From assembly GCF_032678705.1 (NCBI RefSeq), contig NZ_JAVTSS010000001.1, forward strand, positions 2,294,001 through 2,358,000: a DNA stretch of 64,000 nucleotides, written 5' to 3'. The stretch is from Pedobacter frigiditerrae. GTDB lineage: Bacteria > Bacteroidota > Bacteroidia > Sphingobacteriales > Sphingobacteriaceae. Positions 25,806-35,898 of the stretch are shown here, in pieces (within the stretch, counting starts at the first letter, position 1; the number at the start of each line of letters is the position of its first letter). The notes beneath the pieces were generated by a model. It made no database searches and was not told the origin of the DNA. It was given only the letters and a program-made list of their open reading frames with translations. The position numbers were made by a program, and so were the translations under genes.

Positions 25806-27193
25806 CAAACAACAACCGCAGTAACTTTCTTTGTCTTTCTACTTTGCTCTGCCATGAAACCCATTAAGTGACTTTCAATAGATTCATCAATAGTAGAAGT
25901 TAACATTTTAGGATCTTGGTGTGCAACAGCTTGCGCAAAGTCTCTTGCCAATAACCAATCTCCACCTCCGTGACCACTATTTTTGTAACCTTCTACATCT
26001 TCGGCAATAGGTTTAAGTTTAGTTACTTTTCCTGTTTTAAAATCCGTAATCACCAATTCAGTCATATCACCTACCATATCGCCCATGGCACCAAAAACAC
26101 GAGTTCTCCTACCGTGATATGAAGCAAATGCTTCCATAGAAAAATTAGCGGTTACGCCATCTTTAAACCTCATGCTGGTAATGTAGTGATCTGGTTGATC
26201 GTTATCCATTTTATATACACAACGACCGTAATTGGTAGTTTTTAACCGTTCCATTGCCATTGCTTTTTTATCAACCGTATCAGCAGGAATATCTAACACA
26301 CTATTTCTACCACCTCGTTCTACATATTCTTTAATAGCAGAATACGGGCATTCTCTTTCTACCTTGCAACCATCTGTACAACGATCAGTACTTCCTGCTG
26401 GCGCATTTGATGCCTTAAACCATTTCAAATCGCCCATGGCAACAATTTCTTCGCAAGGTTTATCAATTACCCATTTAATAATGTCTAAATCGTGACAAGA
26501 TTTAGCCAATATGATAGGTGTAGTTTGTTTTGAGTTATGCCAATTTCCACGAACGTAAGAATGTGCCATGTGCGTGTGTTCAATTGGTTCTAAATGTTGT
26601 ACGCTCATTACTTGACCTACAGCACCAGCGGCAAGTAGCTCCTTCAATTTTACGAAATAAGGAGCATACCTTAACACATGACAAACTGCAACAATTCTTT
26701 TATTTTTTCTAGCTAAAGCTAATATCGCCCTGCATTCCTTTTCAGTTGGTGCAATTGGTTTTTCTAACAAAATATCATAACCCATTTCAAGCGCTTTCAT
26801 ACAAGGCGCATAATGTAAATTATCAGGTGTGGTAATGATAATGGCGTCTGCAAATTTTGGACGTTTAAATACATCCTCCCAAGTATTGAAACGATTTTCA
26901 TCAGCTATTTTATGAAGCTTCGCATATTTATCATTTCGATAAGGAATTGGCTCTGCAACACCAATAATATCTAAATGATCTGGATTGGCAGCAGCAAAAC
27001 CACCATATACGTTACCACGATTACCAGCGCCTAAGGTAATGGCTGTAACGGCTTTTGGTATTGGTTTATGATTCGGGTTAGCCGGAATGACATAACTAAA
27101 AGTATCATCACTAATTTTCGCAATGGTTTCTGGAGCAATGATGGCTGCCCCTAGCGTTACTCCTAAATTTTTAATTAAACTTCTACGATTCAT
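25805..27193 (-). CDS. Gfo/Idh/MocA-family oxidoreductase with Tat-like signal
   Basis: A 462-aa NAD(P)-dependent sugar-type oxidoreductase. The N terminus NRRSLIKNLGVTLGAAII is a twin-arginine signal, as is usual for the periplasmic Bacteroidota members (some of which belong to the GH109 group). The Rossmann domain (TAITLGAGNRGNVYGG) and the EKPIAPT motif with the conserved Lys (about residue 143) are present. A cysteine cluster in STDRCTDGCKVERECPYSA (about 265-285) is an extra that could bind metal. Separated by about 30 bp from the EEP-family gene upstream on the same strand, so probably co-transcribed. Confidence 0.9.
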   Translation of the reverse strand: MNRRSLIKNLGVTLGAAIIAPETIAKISDDTFSYVIPANPNHKPIPKAVTAITLGAGNRGNVYGGFAAANPDHLDIIGVAEPIPYRNDKYAKLHKIADENRFNTWEDVFKRPKFADAIIITTPDNLHYAPCMKALEMGYDILLEKPIAPTEKECRAILALARKNKRIVAVCHVLRYAPYFVKLKELLAAGAVGQVMSVQHLEPIEHTHMAHSYVRGNWHNSKQTTPIILAKSCHDLDIIKWVIDKPCEEIVAMGDLKWFKASNAPAGSTDRCTDGCKVERECPYSAIKEYVERGGRNSVLDIPADTVDKKAMAMERLKTTNYGRCVYKMDNDQPDHYITSMRFKDGVTANFSMEAFASYHGRRTRVFGAMGDMVGDMTELVITDFKTGKVTKLKPIAEDVEGYKNSGHGGGDWLLARDFAQAVAHQDPKMLTSTIDESIESHLMGFMAEQSRKTKKVTAVVV

Positions 27194-27222
27194 GGGATTT
27201 ATTGAGGGATTTATATTTGGTT

Positions 27223-28047
27223 CTATTTGACTTGGTAAACTGAAACAACTGGCCTATGGTCTGAAGCATAAGTTTCTGGTATCACATAATATCCGCTAAC
27301 ATTCCAGTTTGCATTTTTTAGAGCAATGTAATCAATTGTCTTTTTAGGGAAATCTTGAGGAATAGTATGGGCACAACTTGCTGTACAACTCCTTTTATAC
27401 TGTTGATCTAATAAAATAATAGGTTCAGCTCTTGCTTCGCAATTTAAATCGCCAACTAAAATAATAGCTTCCTTTTTTAAGCTTAAAGCTGATAAAATAC
27501 TTTTCATTTGCACCACACGATTGCTATCTGGCCTTGTTGCATCTAAATGTGTATTAGCAAAAATCAATTTTGTTTTGTTTGGCAGTGTAACTGTGGCATA
27601 AGAAAGCACTCTTGCCTCTGCTTTTATCACCTGTGGTAAATCTACTTTTGTACCATTTTGAAGAGGAAACTTACTTAAAATAGCAACTCCATAATCGCCT
27701 CCATCATGGTCAATGGCTTTAAAGAATTGAAAATGCATTCCCGTTTTTTCTGCTAACACTTTGGCTTCATCAATATTTCCAGAACGTTTGGTAAAGCAGT
27801 CTACTTCTTGCAAACCAACTAAATCTGGGTTTTCTTTCTTAATAACTGCCGCTATAGCATCTAGGTCAATTAAGCCAGGTTTAGATGGAGGATTTGCATG
27901 ATGAATATTATAAGTCATCACTTTTAGTGCTAAACCTGTATTTGTTTGAGCATTTAAATTGGAACTAATTTTAGCCGAACAAGCACAAAATAAAATGGCA
28001 GTAAATAAGAAAATTAGCTTTCTAGATAAGTGGTGCATTTGTTTCAT
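27223..28047 (-). CDS. Endonuclease/exonuclease/phosphatase-family lipoprotein
   Basis: A 274-aa EEP-superfamily hydrolase with a lipobox (LFTAILFCAC, Cys about 24), so it is probably anchored in a periplasm-facing membrane. Catalytic motifs are intact: MTYNIHH, LQEVDC (Glu), NTHLDA, VGDLNCEA and SDHRPV (His). The fold covers metal-dependent phosphodiesterases, sphingomyelinases and nucleases; the lipoprotein form next to a secreted oxidoreductase suggests degradation of an external phosphodiester rather than DNA repair. Start at 28047; a second in-frame ATG is nine bases later. Confidence 0.88.
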   Translation of the reverse strand: MKQMHHLSRKLIFLFTAILFCACSAKISSNLNAQTNTGLALKVMTYNIHHANPPSKPGLIDLDAIAAVIKKENPDLVGLQEVDCFTKRSGNIDEAKVLAEKTGMHFQFFKAIDHDGGDYGVAILSKFPLQNGTKVDLPQVIKAEARVLSYATVTLPNKTKLIFANTHLDATRPDSNRVVQMKSILSALSLKKEAIILVGDLNCEARAEPIILLDQQYKRSCTASCAHTIPQDFPKKTIDYIALKNANWNVSGYYVIPETYASDHRPVVSVYQVK

Positions 28048-28245
28048 TTTGTTTCGAAGCTCAAATTATCAATTAAATTTTATAACCAAAAATTACATTC
28101 GTCTTAATTTTATTACAAAATCGAAAGTAAACCTTTTGCTGGTATTGGTATCTCTTCCATAACCATACAGTAATCCCTATTTTGGAACATTGAATTATTT
28201 TATGGAATTTCTAACCTAATACCATCTAAAAATAAAACGCTGCTT

Positions 28246-31200
28246 ATGAAAATGCTTTTACGCTTCTCTGTTCTTTTAATCTTCTCTATCCTCTTTAATT
28301 TTTCAGGATTTAGTCAGCAATACACCATAGATGACTTTTACAAAGTAGACTCAATTGCAACCAAAGCAAAGCCGAAAGATGCACTGGCATTGATTGAAAA
28401 AATGAATGATCAAGCTAGAGCAGATGGCAATACTCCTTTGCTGATTAAATCAGTTATCTACAAAATGATGTTTCAAAGTTATTTGGAAGAGAATGCCTTT
28501 GATAAAATTCTGATTGATTTAAGGAAAGACATCAGCCTTGCTAAACAGCCAGAAAAAAGCATTTTACAATCTTTATTAGCAGAAACGTACTGGAAATTTT
28601 ATCAGCAAAATCAATGGAAAATTTCACAACGAACTAATGTAAGTGCCAACATTGGCGATGACATTAACACTTGGTCTGTTCAAAAATTAACGGATGAGAT
28701 TATTAAAAACTTCCTATACTCTTTACAAGAGGTAAGACTTTTACAAAACACCAAAGTAGATTTTTTAGACAAAGTTTTAGCTGGCGATAAATATAATCGA
28801 TCTTTTAGGCCAACGCTATACGATTTATTGGCGCACAGAGCACTAGATATTTTTATTAATACACAAATAAATGTTACGCAAGCTGATGATGAAAACATTG
28901 ATTTTACAGACCCAACTTGGTATGCAGACCAACAAACTTTCATCAATCTAAAATTACCACAAAGTGATAGTACTTCATTTTATGCAGAGGCTATGCAATT
29001 ATTTAAAAATTTAATGGTTTTCCATCTGGCTGATAAAAATGAGACCGCATTAGCAGATATTGATTTAAAGAGATTAAAGTTTATTTCACTTAGAAATAAC
29101 AATAATGAACTCTACCAAAATGCCTTACAAAATTTAGCTGCCAAAAGCATAAACACAGAAGTTTATGCTGACATTTTATATGAGCAAGCCATCCTTTATA
29201 AAAATGCACCGGCAGGAATTGACACCAACCAACAAAATCTTGTTAAGGCAGTTGAACTAAGCAATAAAGCTATTAAAGCCTTTCCAAAAAGTATTGGCGC
29301 CTTTAACTCTGCAAACCTTATTAAGCAAATCAAAAGCGTTGAATTGAACGCTCAAGCCAAAAATATAATTGAGCCAAATAAGCCTGCACAGCTTCATTTA
29401 ACCTATAAAAATGTAGATACAATTTATTTCAAACTTTACAAAAGACCAATGCTTGAGCAGCTTTACAACAAGCTGAATAATAAAAAAGATTTCTTCAGCT
29501 TTTTGGAAAAGAATAAAACGACGAGAGAATGGTTTATTATAGTTCCTAAATCTAGCGATTATCAATCTCATACTTTAATTGCTCCAGTTGAGGGCCTACC
29601 GGTAGGCAATTACCTACTTCTTTTACAAAATACAGCTGCAAATAATGAATATACATTTTATAATTACACAAACTTTAACGTTAGCTCTTTCTTAGTTACC
29701 GATAGGATTATTGAAAATACCAATCATGAGTATTTCGTCGTAAACAGTACTACTGGCTTTCCTATAAAAGGAGTTAACATTCAGCAAAGAAAAAACTATT
29801 ATAACGGCAAAGTAGTAGAAAGTAAGCCTATAACTACAAACGAATTAGGTTATGCTACAAGTGATGATGTGGCAAACATAAATTCTGCAATTGTTTCTTT
29901 AGTTAAAGATTCATTAGTAATTAACATAAATAATTACAGCAGAAGGTATGATATTGACGACAATAAGAAAATCATCTTATTTACAGATAGGCCTATTTAT
30001 CGCCCTGGCCAAACCGTTTTCTACAAAGGCCTATGTATTGATTACAAGGATGATAAAAATATAATATTACCCAATGAAAACGTAGAGGTTGTATTTGAAG
30101 ATGTCAATGGAGATGAGATAGAATCGAAAGATTTGACCTCAAATGAATTTGGTACTTTTCAAGGTTCATTTACCATCCCAATGGGAAAATTAAATGGACA
30201 AATGCGACTTGAAACTGATTATGGTAATATTCAAATTCAAGTTGAAGAGTATAAAAGACCAACTTTTGAAGTAGTTTTTGATAAGTTTAATCAACATTAT
30301 AAACTAAACGACAGTATAAAAGTGTTAGGTAAGGCTGTTGCGTTTTCAGGCTATTCCGTTGCCAATGCAAAGGTATCTTATAAAATTTATCGCAGGGCGA
30401 TTTTTGATTATAGGCTAGGTTACGGTGAATCTTATGCTATTTATGGTGTAAGTGCATTTACCAGACAACAAATCGCCATTGGCAAAACATTAACAAAAGC
30501 TGGCGGTAAATTTGAATTTAGCTTTTTTGCCAAAGGGCCGAATGAAAAACTAAACTATGCTTTTGATATTGAAGTAACCATAACCGATTTAAATGGCGAA
30601 ACAAGAACAAAAACTACCACAATTAATGTGGGCAAAAAAGACATATCATTAGTGATAAGCAATAATCAAATGCTCGTTTTAAATTCAAAAACAGATAGCA
30701 TTCCTTTTTCAGTTACCAATTTAAATTATGAACCTATTAAAGCTGATTTAAAAGCCGAATGGTTTTTGCTTGAAGCACCTGCTAGGTTAACTAATAAAAG
30801 TCCATTTTATGCAGAGAAATATACATTAAGCAAGGAAGAGTTTATTAAAACCTTCCCTACAGATGATTATAATAATGAATCTGATTTATCTAAGTGGCCT
30901 GTTTTAAAAAACAAATACAATCAAAATATTACCACTGATAAAGGAACTGGCTATTTTACTTATAGTCAAACTAATTTAACACCAGGCTATTACAAGGTTA
31001 AATTCTCTGCTAACAATAGTTTAAACGACACTTTAACAATTGAAAGATATGTGATTGTATACGGTCCAGAACCGTCAACCATAAAAAGCAGTTTAGAATG
31101 GATTGTGCCAGAAATAAATACCATCAAACCATCCGAAAGCGCAGTATTTAGAGTGGCTGGCTTATCAAAAAACAGTAAGGCTTATTATGAGATTTATTAT

Positions 31201-34200
31201 AAAAATACCATTGTAGAAAAAGTATGGTTAAACCTTTCTCCAAAACAAACCATTGTGAAAATTGCCCCAAAAGCTAATTATGAGGATGGTTTCGCTGTAC
31301 AATTTACCATGGTGCAAAATGGTACGATTTATAATTCATTACAAAGGGTATACATTATTGACCAAGCTAAACAACTGGACATTAAATTTTTAACTTTTAG
31401 AAATAAGCTACAACCTGGAGAAAAGGAAAGTTGGAAATTACAAATCAGCAACCGAAATGGAGAAAAAGAAATGGCTGAAATGGTAGCTACTTTATATGAT
31501 GCTTCTTTAGATGATTTTAAAAAAATGAGTTGGAACAGTAACCTAAGAACTAACTTTTACTATGAAGATTACACTTGGAAATTTAACAGCAACAGTTTAA
31601 GTTATGGAAATAATCTTTGGTTTCTGAGAGTTTACAACGACTACAGTGTTAAACCTAGAATTTACGAAAACCTTAATTTATTTGGTTACACTTATTACGG
31701 TGGCTACAATTATGGTTATAGAAATTACATCAATAATGTTAATCAACCTAAAAAAGGTTTATCGCAAGAAGCGATAAAAAAATTAGCAGAACTAGAAAAA
31801 GGAACGCTTAAATATGGTGTTGTTTACGATAATAATGGTTACACCATTCCTGGGGCTGTAATTAAAAATGGAAAATTATCAACCGTTACTAATTATTTTG
31901 GCGTATACGCCATAGCTGCAAAAGTTGGAGATGAGTTAATAGTCACATCTATTGGCTATAAACCTTTTAATGTAAAGGTTGGACAAAATAAAAGAATAAA
32001 CATTACTCTACAAGAAGATGGAAACGCCTTAAATGAAGTTGCAATAATAGCTCCTGCTGGTGAGGCAAGAAAGCAGAGTTTAACAGGTTCAGTTTCTACA
32101 GTAGTGGCGAGTGAGTCATTGAAAATTAGAGGCTCAACTAATTTGCCGGCAGATATGCTAAATAAAATTCCTGGATTAGAAGTTACTGGTGAAGGGACTC
32201 TCGTACTAAGAGAAATTAAAGCAGATACCTTAAATTTTAATGCAAAAAATTATTTGGGGGCCAATAAAATTATCCCTCGTACCAATTTCAACGAAACCGC
32301 TTTTTTCTACCCTCAACTAAGAACAGACGAAAAAGGAGAAATTAATATAGAGTTTACCATTCCACAATCCTTAACTCGGTATAAAATGATGGGCTTTGCG
32401 CACACTAAGGATTTGAAAATAGCAACTATTAGCAATGAGCTAGTAACTCAAAAACAATTAGCTATTTCTGCAAATGCGCCACGTTTTTTTAGAGAAGGAG
32501 ATACTATTTTATTTAGTGCCAAGCTTAATAATTTATCTGGCAAAAACTTAAAAGGCGAAGCCTTATTAGAATTAAAAGATGCCTTAACAGGAAAAGTAAT
32601 TCAGCTCTTAGCCAGTGGCGATAAAACAAATCAAGCTTTTACATTAGATAACGAAGGTAATATCGTATTAAAATGGAATTTAATTATCCCAAAAGGAATA
32701 AGTACCATTACCTACAAAGTGGTGGCAAAATCGGGCAAGTTTAGCGATGGCGAAGAAATGACCATTCCTGTTTTACCAAACTCAATGTTGGTAACCGAAA
32801 GTATGCCAATCAATGTTCGTGGCAATACCAACAAAACTTTTAACATGGTGAAATTGATTAACTCAGGTTCGTCAAAAACGATGCGCAATCAGGCTTTAAC
32901 GTTTGAGTTTACTTCTAATCCGATTTGGTATGCCGTACAAGCTTTGCCCTATTTAATGGAATATCCTTATGAGTGTGCAGAGCAAACTTTCAGTCGTTTT
33001 TACGCTAATAGTTTTGCAACAGGAATTATCAATAGCTCTCCAAAAATCAAGGAAGTTTTTAATCAATGGCAAAACACCAATAACGGCGAAGCACTTTTAT
33101 CCAATTTGGAGAAAAACCCTGAGCTGAAATCAATTTTATTGGAAGAAACACCTTGGGTTAGAAATGCTGACAATGAAACCGAAAGAAAGAAAAGATTAGC
33201 CGTTTTGTTCGATTTAAATAGAATGACTTACGAGCTAAAGAGCAATTTCGAAAAGCTAGAAAAAATGCAATACAACGATGGTTCATTCCCTTGGTTTAAT
33301 GGAATGCCAGGTGATAGATACATTACTCAGCATATAGTTTTAGGCATTGGTCAGCTTAAAAAGTTAAAGTTAATTGATGAGAAAACCTATCCTAAGCTAA
33401 ATACAATGCTCAATAAAGCTATTATTTATTTAGACAAGGAACTGGTTAAGGATTACAAAGATGATTTAGCAAGTAAATACTTAGGCTATATGCCTTTGCA
33501 TTATTTATTTGCCAGAAGTTACACCAATCAAATCAATACCAATCCAGATTTTGTAAAAGCAAAAGAATATTACCTAAAAAGAATTACATCTAATTGGAAA
33601 ACATTCGATAGTTATCAATTAGGGCAAACTGCCTTGGTTTTACATAGGAATGGTAACAAAGTTGAACCTGCAAAAATCATTACCTTGCTAAAACAAACTG
33701 CTCAACAGAGTGATGAAATGGGAATGTATTGGGCAAAAAACATAAATGGCTGGTGGTGGTACCAAAGTCCGATAGAAACTCAATCATTATTAATTGAAGC
33801 TTTTGATGAAGTGGCATCCGATAGTAAATCTGTTGAGGAAATGAAAATCTGGTTGCTTAAAAACAAACAAACCAACGATTGGAAAACAACCAAAGCCACC
33901 GCGACAGCTTGTTATGCTTTATTAATGAAAGGATATGATTTACTTTCTGAAGCTGCAGAACCAGAAATATTAATTGGCAATAAAACCATAGCCGATTTAG
34001 GTTCTGCCAATGCGCCAAAAGAAGCAGGCACAGGTTATCAGAAAATCACCATCGCAGGTGCGAATGTTAAACCAGAAATGGGAAAAGTTGAAGTAAAAAA
34101 CAATAATAAAACCATTGCTTGGGGTGCATTATACTGGCAATATTTTGAGCAATTGGATAAAATAACTCCAGCCAATACTGGTGTTAAAATCAAGAAACAA

Positions 34201-34599
34201 TTGTTTATTCAAAATTCTACTACAAAGGGAAATATTTTAACTCCATTAACATCTACAAACGTGCTAACGCCTGGCGATTTGGTAAAAGTTCGTATCGAAA
34301 TTTACGCAGATAGAAATATGGAATATGTGCATTTAAAAGATATGCGTTCATCTGGATTTGAACCAGTAAACGTTATTTCTCAGTATAAATATCAAGATGG
34401 TTTGGGTTATTATGAAAGCACAAAAGATGCCAGTACCAATTTCTTTATTGGTTATTTACGCAAGGGCACTTATGTATTTGAATATGCACTAAGGGTAACA
34501 CATTCAGGTAATTTTAGCAATGGCATTACTTCCTTGCAATGTATGTATGCCCCAGAATTCACAACGCATAGTGAAGGGATTAGGGTTACGGTTAAATAG
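28246..34599 (+). CDS. Giant alpha-2-macroglobulin-family protein with CarboxypepD_reg and plug-like insert
   Basis: A 2117-aa exported protein (signal peptide to about residue 24, GFSQQ). A helical, TPR-like N-terminal part (about 25-370) leads to macroglobulin domains, including the MG2 signature FTDRPIYRPGQTVFYKG (about 577-593). Between the macroglobulin halves sits a CarboxypepD_reg domain (about 1187-1260, YDNNGYTIPGAVIKNGK) followed by a TonB-plug-like stretch (about 1280-1325, LTGSVSTV...PADMLNKIPGLEV). The A2M domain (about 1350 on) is followed by the thioester motif CAEQ (Cys1577-Gln1580) and helical repeats of the thioester domain. Family members trap proteases covalently in the periplasm. 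A bacterial A2M usually pairs with a penicillin-binding protein; none is next door. Confidence 0.9.
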   Translation: MKMLLRFSVLLIFSILFNFSGFSQQYTIDDFYKVDSIATKAKPKDALALIEKMNDQARADGNTPLLIKSVIYKMMFQSYLEENAFDKILIDLRKDISLAKQPEKSILQSLLAETYWKFYQQNQWKISQRTNVSANIGDDINTWSVQKLTDEIIKNFLYSLQEVRLLQNTKVDFLDKVLAGDKYNRSFRPTLYDLLAHRALDIFINTQINVTQADDENIDFTDPTWYADQQTFINLKLPQSDSTSFYAEAMQLFKNLMVFHLADKNETALADIDLKRLKFISLRNNNNELYQNALQNLAAKSINTEVYADILYEQAILYKNAPAGIDTNQQNLVKAVELSNKAIKAFPKSIGAFNSANLIKQIKSVELNAQAKNIIEPNKPAQLHLTYKNVDTIYFKLYKRPMLEQLYNKLNNKKDFFSFLEKNKTTREWFIIVPKSSDYQSHTLIAPVEGLPVGNYLLLLQNTAANNEYTFYNYTNFNVSSFLVTDRIIENTNHEYFVVNSTTGFPIKGVNIQQRKNYYNGKVVESKPITTNELGYATSDDVANINSAIVSLVKDSLVININNYSRRYDIDDNKKIILFTDRPIYRPGQTVFYKGLCIDYKDDKNIILPNENVEVVFEDVNGDEIESKDLTSNEFGTFQGSFTIPMGKLNGQMRLETDYGNIQIQVEEYKRPTFEVVFDKFNQHYKLNDSIKVLGKAVAFSGYSVANAKVSYKIYRRAIFDYRLGYGESYAIYGVSAFTRQQIAIGKTLTKAGGKFEFSFFAKGPNEKLNYAFDIEVTITDLNGETRTKTTTINVGKKDISLVISNNQMLVLNSKTDSIPFSVTNLNYEPIKADLKAEWFLLEAPARLTNKSPFYAEKYTLSKEEFIKTFPTDDYNNESDLSKWPVLKNKYNQNITTDKGTGYFTYSQTNLTPGYYKVKFSANNSLNDTLTIERYVIVYGPEPSTIKSSLEWIVPEINTIKPSESAVFRVAGLSKNSKAYYEIYYKNTIVEKVWLNLSPKQTIVKIAPKANYEDGFAVQFTMVQNGTIYNSLQRVYIIDQAKQLDIKFLTFRNKLQPGEKESWKLQISNRNGEKEMAEMVATLYDASLDDFKKMSWNSNLRTNFYYEDYTWKFNSNSLSYGNNLWFLRVYNDYSVKPRIYENLNLFGYTYYGGYNYGYRNYINNVNQPKKGLSQEAIKKLAELEKGTLKYGVVYDNNGYTIPGAVIKNGKLSTVTNYFGVYAIAAKVGDELIVTSIGYKPFNVKVGQNKRINITLQEDGNALNEVAIIAPAGEARKQSLTGSVSTVVASESLKIRGSTNLPADMLNKIPGLEVTGEGTLVLREIKADTLNFNAKNYLGANKIIPRTNFNETAFFYPQLRTDEKGEINIEFTIPQSLTRYKMMGFAHTKDLKIATISNELVTQKQLAISANAPRFFREGDTILFSAKLNNLSGKNLKGEALLELKDALTGKVIQLLASGDKTNQAFTLDNEGNIVLKWNLIIPKGISTITYKVVAKSGKFSDGEEMTIPVLPNSMLVTESMPINVRGNTNKTFNMVKLINSGSSKTMRNQALTFEFTSNPIWYAVQALPYLMEYPYECAEQTFSRFYANSFATGIINSSPKIKEVFNQWQNTNNGEALLSNLEKNPELKSILLEETPWVRNADNETERKKRLAVLFDLNRMTYELKSNFEKLEKMQYNDGSFPWFNGMPGDRYITQHIVLGIGQLKKLKLIDEKTYPKLNTMLNKAIIYLDKELVKDYKDDLASKYLGYMPLHYLFARSYTNQINTNPDFVKAKEYYLKRITSNWKTFDSYQLGQTALVLHRNGNKVEPAKIITLLKQTAQQSDEMGMYWAKNINGWWWYQSPIETQSLLIEAFDEVASDSKSVEEMKIWLLKNKQTNDWKTTKATATACYALLMKGYDLLSEAAEPEILIGNKTIADLGSANAPKEAGTGYQKITIAGANVKPEMGKVEVKNNNKTIAWGALYWQYFEQLDKITPANTGVKIKKQLFIQNSTTKGNILTPLTSTNVLTPGDLVKVRIEIYADRNMEYVHLKDMRSSGFEPVNVISQYKYQDGLGYYESTKDASTNFFIGYLRKGTYVFEYALRVTHSGNFSNGITSLQCMYAPEFTTHSEGIRVTVK

Positions 34600-34612
34600 A
34601 TTGGTTTTTCCC

Positions 34613-34678
34613 GCTGATGACGGTAATTACGCAGATAAAAAGAAAATCTGCGTCATCTGCCAAATCTGCGGGAGAAAC
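34613..34678. repeat. Dispersed ATCTGCGTCATCTGC repeat, copy 1
   Basis: CGCTGATGACGGTAATTACG followed by AAATCTGCGTCATCTGCCAA and TCTGCGGGAG; a relative lies at 35527-35601. Imperfect inverted arms (GATGACG...GCAGAT / ATCTGCGTCATC). Immediately downstream of the macroglobulin stop. Confidence 0.55.
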
Positions 34679-34724
34679 AACGGAAATGTATTAAGTTATA
34701 AATTTCACTAAAACTTTTTTTGAT

Positions 34725-34732
34725 TAGCTTTG
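34725..34732 (+). promoter_or_regulatory. -7 box (TAGCTTTG) of the PAP2 gene
   Basis: TAGCTTTG fits TAnnTTTG and ends 21 bp before the ATG at 34754. No -33 box recognised. Confidence 0.4.
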
Positions 34733-34753
34733 GTTTAATTCATAAAATAATTG

Positions 34754-35395
34754 ATGCGCATAAAACCTACCTATTTAATCATTTTACTTATTGCATTAAT
34801 CATCAGTTTTATTTTATTGGGCAATTTTGTATCTCATCACCCTGTACCGTTATTTGACCATAAAATATCCTTATTTGTTCAGAAATACCATTCAGACACT
34901 TTAGATAAGATCATGTTGGGCATTAGTATTTTTGGCGAATTACCATATTCCCTTTTATTGGTAATTATTATTGCTGGCCTATTTCATATTTATAAATACA
35001 AACGGGAATCTTATTACATAGCCTCCATTTTATTATCTGGATTAATTATTCTAGGCGTAAAAAACATGGTAAATAGACCACGACCAACGGCTTTTTATGT
35101 ACGCTTGGTAGAGATCAATAGATTTCATAGTTTCCCAAGTGGGCACGTACTTTCCTACTTTCTCTTTTTTGGTTTTATGATTATTTTAATGAGAACGTTG
35201 AAAGACATTCCTAAAGCTTTGCGAAGAGCGGTTACTTATTTCTCTTGGTTTTTAATTTTAACCATTGCCTTTTCTAGAATTTATTTAGGCGCACATTGGT
35301 TTAGTGATACCATAGGCGGATTTATCCTAGGTTTAATCTGCTTATTTCCGCTTTGTTATTTTTACTTTAAAAAAGAAACGGGGACAAGTCCCTGA
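34754..35395 (+). CDS. PAP2-superfamily membrane phosphatase
   Basis: A six-helix membrane phosphatase of 213 aa with the complete three-part PAP2 signature: KNMVNRPRPTAF, FPSGHVLS and SRIYLGAHWFSDTIGG. Family members remove phosphate from undecaprenyl pyrophosphate, phosphatidic acid or lipid A; which is used here is unclear. The frame begins with a TTG at 34751, but the ATG at 34754 is the natural start. The last codons (K-E-T-G-T-S-P) lie inside an antisense terminator hairpin. Confidence 0.92.
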   Translation: MRIKPTYLIILLIALIISFILLGNFVSHHPVPLFDHKISLFVQKYHSDTLDKIMLGISIFGELPYSLLLVIIIAGLFHIYKYKRESYYIASILLSGLIILGVKNMVNRPRPTAFYVRLVEINRFHSFPSGHVLSYFLFFGFMIILMRTLKDIPKALRRAVTYFSWFLILTIAFSRIYLGAHWFSDTIGGFILGLICLFPLCYFYFKKETGTSP

Positions 35396-35500
35396 ACTCA
35401 TCCCCGTTATCTAAATTAACGCTCTCATATATATAGACGAGCAAAATTTTAGATTATTATATTTCGTATTGAAATTTTCATACTCCTTTTAGCTCTAATA
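35369..35500 (-). ncRNA. Candidate small RNA / terminator unit, copy 1
   Basis: On the minus strand the unit starts with TATTAGAGCTAAAAGGAGTA. It then has TATATATATGAGAGCG, the core GAGAGCGTTAATTTAGAT, and a hairpin CGGGGATGAGT/ACTTGTCCCCG (11 pairs, two of them G-U) followed by TTTCTTTTTT. The plus strand would have C-A mismatches and no T run, so the product is a minus-strand RNA end. It overlaps the 3' end of the convergent PAP2 gene. No TAnnTTTG promoter is visible. A nine-codon frame starts at the ATG after AAAGGAGT but is not conserved in copy 2. Confidence 0.5.
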
Positions 35501-35526
35501 CATTAGGTTTTCTCAATATTTTTCTC

Positions 35527-35601
35527 CCAGATGACGGGAATCTCGCAGATGAAATAGAAAATCAATTTAAAATCTGCGTCATCTGCTAAATCAGCGGGAA
35601 G
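35527..35601. repeat. Dispersed ATCTGCGTCATCTGC repeat, copy 2
   Basis: GATGACGGGAATCTCGCAGAT, then AAAATCTGCGTCATCTGCTA and TCAGCGGGAAG; same family as 34613-34678. Sits between RNA-like units 1 and 2. Confidence 0.55.
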
Positions 35602-35622
35602 ACTATTAGGATAAAAATCTCC

Positions 35623-35757
35623 TTAAAAAAGAAACGGGGATAAAACCTGTGGTCCTATCCCCGTCATCTAAATTAACGCTCTCGAATATATAAACAACCG
35701 AAATTGCAAATTGTTGTGTTGTGTTTTAATTTTTCTTACTCTTTTTAGCTATAATAG
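35623..35757 (-). ncRNA. Candidate small RNA / terminator unit, copy 2
   Basis: The minus strand reads TATTATAGCTAAAAAGAGTA, then TTATATATTCGAGAGCG, the invariant core GAGAGCGTTAATTTAGAT, and a hairpin with stem CGGGGATA/TATCCCCG (extended by ACC/GGT) and TTTCTTTTTT tail. It is alignable with copy 1 over nearly its full length. Hairpin on the plus strand at 35635-35663. Confidence 0.5.
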
Positions 35758-35898
35758 TTTTTTATTCCTGAAAACAACGTTAAGCAGTCCAACTTCTTTT
35801 TAAATGGTAGCGAAGTCTACTAATTGCAAGAAGGAGATTGCCACAGCCAATAAAAAATTGGCTTCGCAATGACGAACAGCGGAGGATGGGTGGTGCCC

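Noticed and set aside
35462..35491. Nine-codon frame behind AAAGGAGT in RNA-like unit 1 (minus strand)
   Set aside because: Looks like a leader peptide with a good ribosome site, but the ATG is AAG in unit 2 and the segment is missing in unit 3, so coding is not conserved.
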